From the IMG/VR virus record IMGVR_UViG_3300037847_002635, positions 1 through 31,388 of that record: 31,388 bases of DNA. One strand, given 5' to 3'. The notes under the pieces were generated by a model. The model worked only from the letters and a program-made list of their open reading frames with translations. It was not told the DNA's origin and did not search any database. Positions 21,951 to 28,722 of the stretch are shown here, piece after piece. The stretch is from a virus. Position 1 is the first letter of the stretch. Every line of letters begins with the position of its first letter. The position numbers and the translations under genes are program-made.

Positions 21951-22298
21951 ATGGATAAAACACAAATGTATATTATAAAACAAAGTTCTATTAAGACAGC
22001 AGCAGATTTTTTTGCAAGGTGTAGTAATAGTGGATGCAAACATAGTGATGCTAATTTAGAAGATGTATTTAAGTTTGCAGATCGTATTGTAGATTGGGTA
22101 ATAAGTGAAGGTGTAAAAACTACTAACTTGGTAGATGACCTACCTAAAATACCTGATGAACAAAAAAAGTGGTTAAATAGAGGTACACCTGAATATAGTG
22201 CTATGATAGAGTACAAAAAAAAAGGTGGTAGTGTAAAACAAATCAGAAACCAGTTTAAAGTAAGTAAAGAAATTGAAACAGAATTATCAAAAATATAA
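21951..22298 (+). CDS. Hypothetical 115-aa protein upstream of the SSB-like gene
   Basis: A soluble 115-residue protein. Features are FFARCSNSGCKHSDANLEDV (possible Cys/His metal site), an aromatic helix FADRIVDWV, and a C-terminal block with MIEYKKKGGSVKQIRNQFKV that may be a helix-turn-helix. It stands 2 nt before the SSB-like gene. A weak -7-like TAATTTTA at 21931 could drive it. I do not recognise the family. Association with DNA metabolism is inferred from the neighbour. Confidence 0.55.
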   Translation: MDKTQMYIIKQSSIKTAADFFARCSNSGCKHSDANLEDVFKFADRIVDWVISEGVKTTNLVDDLPKIPDEQKKWLNRGTPEYSAMIEYKKKGGSVKQIRNQFKVSKEIETELSKI

Positions 22299-22300
22299 AT

Positions 22301-22630
22301 ATGTACAAAGTAGAAGGACAAATAAAACAAATAAACAATTTGCAAAAGTTGGAAGGCGATACAGGATTGAACCAAGTGCAAACCATGATATTAGAAACGA
22401 AGGATAAATACCCACAAAAATTACCTATTGAATTTTGGAATAAAACAATAGAAACTTTAAGCCAATATAAAGTAGGTGATACTGTTACTGTAAGCATGAA
22501 TGTAAATAGTAATAAATGGAAAGATAGATTCTTTGTAAAGCTAAAAGGTTTTAAAATAGAAACTGGTAATGAAGTTACCAATACAGAACAAAACCCTGAC
22601 AGGGAAATAGAAGTAGATTTACCATTTTAA
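22301..22630 (+). CDS. SSB-like OB-fold protein (DUF3127 pattern)
   Basis: A 109-residue protein. The opening MYKVEGQIKQINNLQKLEG, KYPQKLPIEFWN and the strand block YKVGDTVTVSMNVNSNKW correspond to the DUF3127 pattern found in Bacteroidetes and their phages, an OB fold related to single-stranded DNA binding proteins. The C-terminus REIEVDLPF is acidic and ends in D-x-PF, like the SSB tip that recruits replication partners. Together with the downstream helicase this supports ssDNA binding at the fork. Confidence 0.7.
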   Translation: MYKVEGQIKQINNLQKLEGDTGLNQVQTMILETKDKYPQKLPIEFWNKTIETLSQYKVGDTVTVSMNVNSNKWKDRFFVKLKGFKIETGNEVTNTEQNPDREIEVDLPF

Positions 22631-22635
22631 ATATA

Positions 22636-22659
22636 GGGGGTTTTTACCCCCTTTTTTTT
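22636..22659 (+). terminator. Terminator abutting the helicase start codon
   Basis: GGGGG (22636-22640), loop TTTTTA, CCCCC (22647-22651), then eight T (22652-22659). The next base is the A of ATG 22660. There is no room for a leader or promoter between hairpin and gene. Confidence 0.75.
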
Positions 22660-23574
22660 ATGATAATAAGAGCAACTGAAATAAAAAACAAACTTCTTGA
22701 TATAAAGTTTGGTAGGGTAAAAGAAGGTTTAAAAATTGGTATACCTGAAATAGATGAATACATAAGGTTAAAACTTAATGGCAATACTACACTACTTATT
22801 GGTCATGCAAACGTAGGTAAAACAAGTGTAGCAATTTACTTACTAACTGTATGGGCTGTACTACATAAAACTAAAACACTTATATGGAGTTCTGAAAATA
22901 CAGTAGATTCTATTGTAAGAAAGATAATAGAATTTAAAATGGGTAAACCTATAAGCGTAGCAAGTGAAGTAGAAATACAAACTGCACTTGGTTGGTGTGA
23001 TGACTATTTTAAAATTATAGATGTAGATGAATTGTACACTTATAAAGATTTACTTGCAGAAGCAAATGCAATCAAAGATGCTTGGGATTACAATTTATGT
23101 TTAATTGATCCATACAATAGTTTAGCTAAAGAACCCCAAGATATAAAAAGTTTGGGTGGTCATGAATATGATTACATGGTACTTACTGAATTAAGATTAT
23201 TTGCAAAGAAAAGGGGTATAAGTTTGTTTTTAAATTGTCATGGTAATAGTGAAGCATTAAGAAGAACACACCCAAAAAGCCATGAATATGAAAATTTACC
23301 TGTACCTTTAGGTATGGCAAGTATAGAAGGTGGTGGCAAGTTTGGCAATAGGTTTAATGATTGCTACTGCATACACAGATATACAGGACACCCTACCGAA
23401 TGGATGTTTACACACCTGCATGTTTTAAAAGTAAAGGAAACAGAAACAGGTGGTAGATGCACACCATTCGAACAACCAGTAAAAATTAGAATGAAAATAA
23501 ACAATGTAGGTTTTGAGTTCGCAGGACAAGATATACTACATAACAAAAAGAATATAAAACAGGTAATGTTTTGA
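22660..23574 (+). CDS. RecA-fold replicative helicase (DnaB C-terminal-like)
   Basis: A 304-residue P-loop ATPase. Walker A is GHANVGKTS with Lys54, the catalytic Glu is likely in SSENT (Glu79), Walker B is LCLIDPYNSL with Asp150, and LNCHGNSEALRR near 194-205 is a helicase motif 3/4 candidate. The C-terminal part is short, and there is no N-terminal primase-binding domain. This resembles the stand-alone DnaB-like helicases of small phages that load on host replisomes. It starts directly after a terminator hairpin and its stop overlaps TTG 23571. Confidence 0.75.
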   Translation: MIIRATEIKNKLLDIKFGRVKEGLKIGIPEIDEYIRLKLNGNTTLLIGHANVGKTSVAIYLLTVWAVLHKTKTLIWSSENTVDSIVRKIIEFKMGKPISVASEVEIQTALGWCDDYFKIIDVDELYTYKDLLAEANAIKDAWDYNLCLIDPYNSLAKEPQDIKSLGGHEYDYMVLTELRLFAKKRGISLFLNCHGNSEALRRTHPKSHEYENLPVPLGMASIEGGGKFGNRFNDCYCIHRYTGHPTEWMFTHLHVLKVKETETGGRCTPFEQPVKIRMKINNVGFEFAGQDILHNKKNIKQVMF

Positions 23575-23795
23575 TACATATAGTGATAACACTTTTGATA
23601 TTAACAACTGCAGCTATGTACTGGAGTAATATAGTAGATGGTAATGTAAGTATTGCACCTATCATTGGTTTGATGTTTGGCTGTTTATATTCTTACCAAC
23701 AATTAGAAGAAGAAACTGAATACACTTTACAATTTTGTTTATTTATAGTAAGTATTACAGTAGAATGGAAAAGTACAAATGGATTGAAAAAGTAG
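23571..23795 (+). CDS. Small membrane protein (74 aa)
   Basis: TTG 23571 overlaps the helicase stop (TTGA). The 74 residues contain hydrophobic stretches at about 1-20, 27-42 and 50-62 and a charged turn QQLEEETEY. In-frame ATG at codon 16 is a later alternative, but it would remove the first membrane segment. The end overlaps the sigma-like gene by 31 nt. The function is unknown. Confidence 0.5.
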   Translation: MIHIVITLLILTTAAMYWSNIVDGNVSIAPIIGLMFGCLYSYQQLEEETEYTLQFCLFIVSITVEWKSTNGLKK

Positions 23796-24313
23796 CCAAG
23801 TATCATAATGACTGGATTAAAATAGTAAATACTTTTGGTGAATATAATTATGCAGAAGATATAGTACAACTTTCTTATTTAGCACTTATGAGATATGCAA
23901 GTGAAAACAAAGTAATAAAAAATGGTAAGGTAAGCAGGGGTTATATGTACTTTACATTACGATCACTTTTTTACCAGTATTACAATAAAAAGAAAAAAGT
24001 AAAAAAATATAGTATAGATAATGGTGAATATGATATACAACTTCCCTACCAAGACAATATAGAAGAAAACGAAGCATACCACAAAATTTGTAATTTAGTA
24101 GATAATGTTACAGATACATGGCATTGGTATGATAAAAAATTATGGAAGCTATACAGCCAAACAGATATGAGTATAAGAAAACTTGCAAGTGAAACTAAAA
24201 TAAGTTGGGTAAGCATATTCAACAGTTTAAAACATTTAAAGAAAGACATAAAACATAAACTTGCAGAAGATTGGGAAGATTTTAAAAATAATGATTTTGA
24301 TAAAATAAAATAA
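23765..24313 (+). CDS. Sigma-factor-like DNA-binding protein
   Basis: The ATG at 23765 (MEKYKWIEKVAKYHNDWIKI) is preferred over upstream non-ATG starts and gives 182 residues. A region-2-like helix pair contains FGEYNYAEDIVQLSYLALM and GYMYFTLRSLFYQYYNKKKK, matching the organisation of ECF/sigma-70 region 2 (DIVQ..., aromatic helix). The C-terminal part holds MSIRKLASETKISWVSIFNS, followed by LKHLKKDIKHKL, a helix-turn-helix of region 4 type. It could direct RNA polymerase to the two-part late promoter element found in this genome. A transcription role is inferred; no test is possible from sequence alone. Confidence 0.6.
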   Translation: MEKYKWIEKVAKYHNDWIKIVNTFGEYNYAEDIVQLSYLALMRYASENKVIKNGKVSRGYMYFTLRSLFYQYYNKKKKVKKYSIDNGEYDIQLPYQDNIEENEAYHKICNLVDNVTDTWHWYDKKLWKLYSQTDMSIRKLASETKISWVSIFNSLKHLKKDIKHKLAEDWEDFKNNDFDKIK

Positions 24314-24699
24314 TGGCAAAGAAGAATTACAAAAAATACAAAGAGAAATACGATAAAAAAAGTAAAGGTGTAGGGGATACAGTAGAAAAAATTACAACGG
24401 CTACAGGTATAAAAAAAGTAGTTAAATTTATAGCAGGTGATGATTGTGGATGTGATGAAAGAAAAGATAAACTAAACTTACTATTTCCCTATAACAAACC
24501 TGAATGCTTTACAGAAGAAGAATATAATTACATGACAGAAAAAATAAACAATTCTACCATTACTGTAGAAGAACAAGAAAATATTTTAAAAATATACAAT
24601 AGGGTATTTAAAGAAAATGTTTCTACTACATCTTGTAGTTCTTGTTTTGTACATAATGTTTGGAACAAATTAAAAAGAATATATAAAGAATACGAATAA
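24313..24699 (+). CDS. Conserved early-type protein with Cys pairs (128 aa)
   Basis: A 128-residue protein. A Lys-rich N-terminus leads to GVGDTVEKITTATGIKKVVK and the Cys motif GDDCGCDERKDKLNLLFP, and the C-terminus has TTSCSSCFVHNVW. The two Cys groups may bind zinc. I recall the first block from uncharacterised proteins of flavobacterial phages. It overlaps the sigma-like gene stop by 1 nt. Confidence 0.55.
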   Translation: MAKKNYKKYKEKYDKKSKGVGDTVEKITTATGIKKVVKFIAGDDCGCDERKDKLNLLFPYNKPECFTEEEYNYMTEKINNSTITVEEQENILKIYNRVFKENVSTTSCSSCFVHNVWNKLKRIYKEYE

Positions 24700-24703
24700 A
24701 ACT

Positions 24704-24955
24704 ATGGAAGATTATATAAATAAGAAATTAAATAATTTAGATGATTTAAGAACAGATAAAGCATTACTTAATATTTGGAACATTATAAAAAAATGGAGTG
24801 AAGCAAAACCTGACCATCAAGAACTAAATATAATTAAAGAAGAACTTACAGAACTGGGTTTACTTATTGCAAAAAAGAAAGTAGAAGAAGGTAATTTAAG
24901 GACTGCATTAAGTGATTACAGGTTAAGGTTAGCAAAAGCAGAAAGTACAGTATGA
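24704..24955 (+). CDS. Hypothetical 83-aa helical protein
   Basis: A charged helical protein (INKKLNNLDDLRTDKALLNI, later IIKEELTELGLLIAKKKVEE). It is 83 residues and follows the Cys-pair gene by 4 nt. Its end overlaps ATG 24952. I recognise no family. Confidence 0.5.
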   Translation: MEDYINKKLNNLDDLRTDKALLNIWNIIKKWSEAKPDHQELNIIKEELTELGLLIAKKKVEEGNLRTALSDYRLRLAKAESTV

Positions 24956-25038
24956 TGATAGATTGGCAGCAGTTTGTTACTGGTTATGTAGTGTTAAGAG
25001 TTTTAGAATATTTAATAATATATTTTTATAGATTATGA
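24952..25038 (+). CDS. Possible 28-aa membrane microprotein
   Basis: ATG 24952 overlaps the preceding stop (ATGATGA) and 28 codons follow, ending TGA 25038, which overlaps ATG 25035. The product (MMIDWQQFVTGYVVLRVLEY, then LIIYFYRL) is hydrophobic enough for one membrane segment. The double start/stop overlap favours translation, but the size makes it uncertain. Confidence 0.4.
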   Translation: MMIDWQQFVTGYVVLRVLEYLIIYFYRL

Positions 25039-25184
25039 AAAAAGTAGTAGATGAAATGACTGGTTTAGTGTATGTACAAAATACAACTTCAGAAGAAAAG
25101 GTACAGTACATAAAACTAAAATCACAAATAAAAAAGATGATAAGTAAACTTGAAGAAGTTTTAGAAGATTTGAAAAATATATAG
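25035..25184 (+). CDS. Hypothetical 49-aa protein
   Basis: ATG 25035 overlaps the stop of the 28-aa frame. The 49-residue product ends in a coiled-coil-like helix (KSQIKKMISKLEEVLEDLKN). No family is recognised. A promoter follows at 25185. Confidence 0.5.
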   Translation: MKKVVDEMTGLVYVQNTTSEEKVQYIKLKSQIKKMISKLEEVLEDLKNI

Positions 25185-25215
25185 TTTGTAATTTGTTAAT
25201 AAAATAGTATCTTTA
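25185..25215 (+). promoter_or_regulatory. Host-type (Bacteroidetes) promoter before the exonuclease gene
   Basis: TTTG (25185-25188), exactly 19 nt, TATCTTTA (25208-25215), against the Bacteroidetes consensus TTTG-N19-TAnnTTTG. The leader then reads AACAATT directly before ATG 25228, an A-rich start context also used at 30216 and 30355. Confidence 0.7.
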
Positions 25216-25227
25216 TAAAAAACAATT

Positions 25228-25992
25228 ATGATTAAGTTGCTAAACAATGAAACTTGGGGTAAAGAAGAAATACTAACTGAAATGGTTAGTGATACTTTCT
25301 ACTATGAACATTTAGGTAAGTATGCTTTAAGCAGTAGTGCATTAAGTAACCTTTTAAAAAGTGCAAAAACCTACAGGCAAAGTTTGAATTTTGCAGGTGA
25401 AGAAACTACAGCACTAATGATTGGTAAGGTTTTTCATTGGATGATATTAGAACCCCAAAAAATGGACAATGTACAAGTATTAGATGTATCAAGTAGAAAC
25501 ACAAAAGCATACAAAGAAGCAAAAGAAAAACACCACCATATACTACTTAAAAAAGAAGTAGCAGATGTAGAACATATAGCAGATGCAGTTTTACAAAACG
25601 AAGTAGTAAAGGGTTATTTAAAAAATGCAGAATTTGAAGTACCTGCTATAGAAATGATAGATGGGTTACCTTTCAGGGGTAAGGCAGATATTATAAAAGG
25701 TAGAACAATTATAGATTTAAAAACCACTTCTACTAACCTAAAAGATTTTGGATATTCAGCAGATAAATACAATTATGATATGCAATGTTATTTGTACATG
25801 AAATTATTTAAAGCAACTGATTTTAAATTTATAGTAGTAAATAAACAAACAAAAGATATTGGTGTATTTGAAACAAGCCAAGAATTTCATGAAAAGGGTG
25901 GTACAAAATTTAAACAAGCTGTAAGTGTTTACAGGCATTTTTTTGAACAAGAAAATAATTTAGATCAATACGTTTTAAGAGGTATATTATGA
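25228..25992 (+). CDS. PD-(D/E)XK exonuclease (RecE/exonuclease VIII-like)
   Basis: A 254-residue protein with the family core: SSSALSNLLKSAKTYR near 35-50, GKVFHWMILEP with His70, then FEVPAIEMIDG, GKADII with Asp154, IIDLKTT with Asp163 and Lys165, and the helix YNYDMQCYLYMKL with Gln186. This is the layout of putative exodeoxyribonuclease VIII-like phage nucleases used in recombination. No RecT-type annealing partner is visible next to it; the SSB-like protein may serve instead. Its stop overlaps the next ATG. Confidence 0.8.
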   Translation: MIKLLNNETWGKEEILTEMVSDTFYYEHLGKYALSSSALSNLLKSAKTYRQSLNFAGEETTALMIGKVFHWMILEPQKMDNVQVLDVSSRNTKAYKEAKEKHHHILLKKEVADVEHIADAVLQNEVVKGYLKNAEFEVPAIEMIDGLPFRGKADIIKGRTIIDLKTTSTNLKDFGYSADKYNYDMQCYLYMKLFKATDFKFIVVNKQTKDIGVFETSQEFHEKGGTKFKQAVSVYRHFFEQENNLDQYVLRGIL

Positions 25993-26348
25993 AACAATTA
26001 CAAGAATTAGTAGAAAAAAGAATTAAAGAAATAAAAGAAACAGAAGTAGTAAAACAACCTAAAGAAGAAAGAAAAACTTTACCTGTATATTCAGGGGTGT
26101 TAAAATACTTTCCTGATGCTATAAAAGAAATAGCAAGATGCAGTTACAAAGGTAACCTACAACATAACCCCAATAAAAAACTACATTGGGATAGAAGCAA
26201 AAGTGGTGATGAACTTGATGCACTTACAAGGCATTTACTACAAGCAGGTACACTTGATACAGATGGTGTAAGCCATAGTGTTAAGGTAGCATGGCGAGCA
26301 TTAGCTTACCTGCAAAAAGAAATTGAAAGTGGTGAAGAAATAATTTGA
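25989..26348 (+). CDS. dNTP pyrophosphohydrolase-like protein (DUF5664 pattern)
   Basis: A 119-residue protein. Residues about 30-110 follow the DUF5664 (dATP/dGTP diphosphohydrolase N-terminal) pattern: VYSGVLKYFPDAIKEIARCS, KLHWDRSKSGDELDALTRHL and SHSVKVAWRALAYL. His and Asp/Glu residues in these helices would bind the metal. Homologues are thought to adjust nucleotide pools. The N-terminal 30 residues are a Lys/Glu helix. No purine-modification partner genes (PurZ type) are visible, so base replacement is not supported. Overlaps both neighbours by 4 nt. Confidence 0.65.
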   Translation: MKQLQELVEKRIKEIKETEVVKQPKEERKTLPVYSGVLKYFPDAIKEIARCSYKGNLQHNPNKKLHWDRSKSGDELDALTRHLLQAGTLDTDGVSHSVKVAWRALAYLQKEIESGEEII

Positions 26349-26509
26349 AACTTAATACTATACATGAATTTTACCTTCTTACCCTACAGGATATAGATGA
26401 TGGTGCAACCAAACAAGAACTACTAAAAATAGTAGAAATGTATGAACAGCAAGAAATGTATGAAGCATGTGCAGGTATGATAAAAGCAATAAAAGAAAGT
26501 TATGATTAA
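26345..26509 (+). CDS. Hypothetical 54-aa helical protein with TTG start
   Basis: TTG 26345 overlaps the stop of the DUF5664-like gene (TTGA). The 54 residues are helical (MKLNTIHEFYLLTLQDIDDG, EMYEQQEMYEACAGMIKAIK). Its end overlaps ATG 26502. No internal ATG gives a similar protein, so the TTG start is favoured. Confidence 0.5.
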   Translation: MKLNTIHEFYLLTLQDIDDGATKQELLKIVEMYEQQEMYEACAGMIKAIKESYD

Positions 26510-26933
26510 AAAAATTAAAGAATTAGTAGAAACAGAAACAGGTATAGAAGATATATCATTAAAGAAAAGAACACAACCTTATGTAGAAGCAAGGGTGTTA
26601 TATTCTAACCTTGCACTTAAACATACAAAGCTATCTTGTAAAAGAATAGGTGAAGAAATAAACAGGGATCACAGTAGCGTAGTACACCACAAAAAAGTAT
26701 TTACACAATGGCTACACCTTAAAAAGTTTTATGCACAAAACCTAAACAGCTACAAAACACTTGAAAGTATGTTAGAAGAAGAAAAGGTAGTAGATACAAA
26801 TGCTATAGATTTATACAGAAAGTACAAAAGAGAAAGTAAGATACTACTAAAACAAAACAAAGAACTTCTTAAAAAACTTGAAGAAAAGCAAAAAGAAATA
26901 GATAGGTTAAAAAAGTATGAACCTATATGGTAA
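26502..26933 (+). CDS. DnaA domain IV-like DNA-binding protein with coiled coil
   Basis: A 143-residue protein. Residues about 15-65 match DnaA domain IV: an opening helix with KKRTQPYVEARVLYSNLA, LSCKRIGEEINRDHSSVVHH, where RDHSSVVH corresponds to the DnaA signature (DHTTVLHA type). The rest is a long coiled coil (about 95-140). AAA+ domain and ATP motifs are absent, so it cannot act as a full initiator. It could mark the phage origin or compete with host DnaA. Similar domain-IV-only proteins occur in some Bacteroidetes phages. Confidence 0.75.
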   Translation: MIKKIKELVETETGIEDISLKKRTQPYVEARVLYSNLALKHTKLSCKRIGEEINRDHSSVVHHKKVFTQWLHLKKFYAQNLNSYKTLESMLEEEKVVDTNAIDLYRKYKRESKILLKQNKELLKKLEEKQKEIDRLKKYEPIW

Positions 26934-26954
26934 ACAATTATTAAAATAAACAAA

Positions 26955-27464
26955 ATGGACAACAGAGAAGAACAAGTATTAAAAAGAGATTACAAAATTT
27001 TAAAAGATGGAACATTACTAAACCCTTTTGGTAAAAGAGTAGGTAGTGTAAGTGGCAAAGGTTATTTAAAAATACAAGTAACATTGTTTGATTTAAAAGA
27101 ACAAAAAAATAAAGTAAAAGAAGTTTTTTTACATAGAATACAAGCATTTAAAAAGTATGGTAAACAACTATACAAAGAAGGGGTAAATGTTAGGCATTTA
27201 GATGACAATAAATTAAATAATAGTTATTCTAATATTGCAATAGGTAGTGCAAAAGATAATTACCATGATAGAGGATGGGAAGCTATAAATAAATTACAAA
27301 GAAAAGCTACTATGGCAAGTATGAAATATACAGAAGAAGATATAGAGAAAGCAAAACAACATTATAAAACATCTTTAAACCTAAAAGAAACTGCAAAAAA
27401 ATTTAACATACCACACACTACTTTGCACTATAGGTTTTACGGAAAGAAAAAACAAGTAAGGTAG
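26955..27464 (+). CDS. HNH endonuclease, free-standing homing type
   Basis: A 169-residue protein. A N-terminal strand block (ILKDGTLLNPFGKRVGSVSG) is followed by VFLHRIQAFKKYG with the first His, NVRHLDDNKLNNSYSNIAIG (second His, and the Asn-Asn of the HNH_3 motif) and KDNYHDRG. The C-terminal part (about 130-165) carries a helix-turn-helix (LKETAKKFNIPHTTLHYRFY). This is typical of homing endonucleases that spread between phages. It lies between the DnaA-like gene and the methyltransferase and starts with A-rich leader AACAAA before ATG. Confidence 0.75.
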   Translation: MDNREEQVLKRDYKILKDGTLLNPFGKRVGSVSGKGYLKIQVTLFDLKEQKNKVKEVFLHRIQAFKKYGKQLYKEGVNVRHLDDNKLNNSYSNIAIGSAKDNYHDRGWEAINKLQRKATMASMKYTEEDIEKAKQHYKTSLNLKETAKKFNIPHTTLHYRFYGKKKQVR

Positions 27465-27467
27465 TAA

Positions 27468-28097
27468 ATGAAAGTTTTAGAATTATTTGCAGGTAGTAGA
27501 AGTATAGGCAAAGTTGCAGAAGAATTAGGGTACGAAGTTTTTAGTACAGATGTAAATAATTTTGATGGTATAGATTATGTTGTAGATATACTAAACTTTG
27601 ACATAAATAAAATACCATTTGCACCTGACATTGTTTGGGCTTCACCACCATGTACTGCTTTTACAGTTGCAAGAATAGGTATTAACTGGCACAAAGACCA
27701 CACCCCAAAAACAGAAAAAGCAAAGTTTGGTTTGAAACTTGTAGAAAAAACATTAGATATAATAAATAAAATAAACCCAAAGTATTACTATATAGAAAAC
27801 CCAAGAGGTAAGTTAAGAAAATTAGATGTTGTAAAAGGTTTACCAAGAACTACTGTATGGTATTGTAAATATGGTGATACAAGGGCTAAACCTACTGATA
27901 TTTGGACAAATAATTTAAAAAGTATATTTAATCCTAATGGTTGGTTGCCAAGATCAGAATGTTTTAATGGAAATAAAAATTGCCATCATGAAGCAGCACC
28001 AAGAGGTAGTAGAACTGGCACACAAGGATTAAAAGGTAATTATGACAGAAGTAAAATACCTGTAGAACTTTGTAAAGAAATACTACTATCTGTTTAA
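27468..28097 (+). CDS. C5 cytosine DNA methyltransferase, small phage type
   Basis: A 209-residue protein with motif I LELFAGSRSIG, motif IV WASPPCTAF with catalytic Cys62, and motif VI YYIENPRGKLR (ENP instead of the usual ENV, residues 110-112). YCKYGDTRAKPTDIW resembles motif VIII, and RSKIPVELCKEIL motif X. The target recognition domain is very short, so the specificity is uncertain. It probably methylates phage DNA against host restriction. The genome's CpG scarcity raises the question of whether the target contains CpG. Its stop overlaps a late promoter box at 28096. Confidence 0.75.
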   Translation: MKVLELFAGSRSIGKVAEELGYEVFSTDVNNFDGIDYVVDILNFDINKIPFAPDIVWASPPCTAFTVARIGINWHKDHTPKTEKAKFGLKLVEKTLDIINKINPKYYYIENPRGKLRKLDVVKGLPRTTVWYCKYGDTRAKPTDIWTNNLKSIFNPNGWLPRSECFNGNKNCHHEAAPRGSRTGTQGLKGNYDRSKIPVELCKEILLSV

Positions 28098-28127
28098 CAA
28101 AACACTATTTTTTTTATTGTATATTTG
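28096..28127 (+). promoter_or_regulatory. Late promoter-like element upstream of the terminase cluster
   Basis: AACAAA begins at 28096 and TTATTG at 28114, the same 18-nt spacing as in the structural operons. Here the seventh base after TTATTG is not an ATG. TATATTTG (28120-28127) is a perfect match to the Bacteroidetes -7 consensus TAnnTTTG. The first ATG is 28148, leaving a leader of about 20 nt. Confidence 0.6.
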
Positions 28128-28147
28128 ATTAATCAACTTTTTTCAAG

Positions 28148-28480
28148 ATGACAAAGGAAATTGCACAGGAGTTAGAAAAGTATGTACAAACAATTAAAAA
28201 TAGATATTCAATAAAAAACAGGGCGGGTAATTATAACCAAGAAAGTTTTGACATAAAAGAAACTATACCAACTTCAGATCATACAGCAACAGTTATATTT
28301 GAAAAGAGTACAGGTAAATTTGCATGTTTCTTTTTTTACTACATAAATAAAGGATTATCAAAAGGGTGGAAATATTTTGTACCTACAGATAGCCACATAA
28401 CAGGAATGAGGGCTTTTGAATATTATAAAATAAACGTAGAAAGGGAAAACTACAAGTATAATTTTAACTATAGCAAATAA
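28148..28480 (+). CDS. Conserved hypothetical 110-aa protein before terminase
   Basis: A soluble 110-residue protein with a N-terminal helix (KEIAQELEKYVQTIKNRY) and a beta-rich middle (TATVIFEKSTGKFACFFFYY). I recognise no function. It is the first gene after a late-type element and stands 8 nt before the terminase small subunit, so co-expression with packaging genes is likely. Confidence 0.5.
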   Translation: MTKEIAQELEKYVQTIKNRYSIKNRAGNYNQESFDIKETIPTSDHTATVIFEKSTGKFACFFFYYINKGLSKGWKYFVPTDSHITGMRAFEYYKINVERENYKYNFNYSK

Positions 28481-28488
28481 ATACAGAT

Positions 28489-28722
28489 ATGGCACATGGG
28501 GGTAAAAGGCAAGGGGCAGGAAGAAAATCTAAAGCAGAAGAAATAGATTTAATAGAAAAACTATCACCATTAGAACCTGAAGCATTTGCAGCTTTAACTA
28601 AAGGAATACAAAAAGGGGATTTTAAGTTTGTACAATTATTTTATAATTACTGGGCAGGTAAACCAAAAGAAACAAAAGATATAACCATAAACGAAGATGT
28701 ACCTTTGTGGTTAGAAGATTAG
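28489..28722 (+). CDS. Terminase small subunit-like protein
   Basis: A 77-residue protein. The opening GGKRQGAGRKSKAEE is characteristic of small terminase subunits and their N-terminal DNA-binding helices, and the C-terminal half has FVQLFYNYWAGKPKETKDI. It would recognise the packaging site and recruit the large subunit. It is short for the family. It ends on the base before the large subunit starts. Confidence 0.7.
   Translation: MAHGGKRQGAGRKSKAEEIDLIEKLSPLEPEAFAALTKGIQKGDFKFVQLFYNYWAGKPKETKDITINEDVPLWLED

Noticed and set aside
25989-26348. Evidence for 2-aminoadenine (Z) DNA from the dNTP pyrophosphohydrolase-like gene
   Set aside because: No PurZ or DatZ-type gene is present. The DUF5664-like protein alone does not support base replacement.
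26729-26737. TTATGCACA inside the DnaA-like gene, and again near 5063 and 5880, as DnaA boxes
   Set aside because: They are single, lie in coding sequence and arise from the common codon pair for Tyr-Ala or Tyr-Ala-Gln. No cluster near an AT-rich unwinding region was seen.
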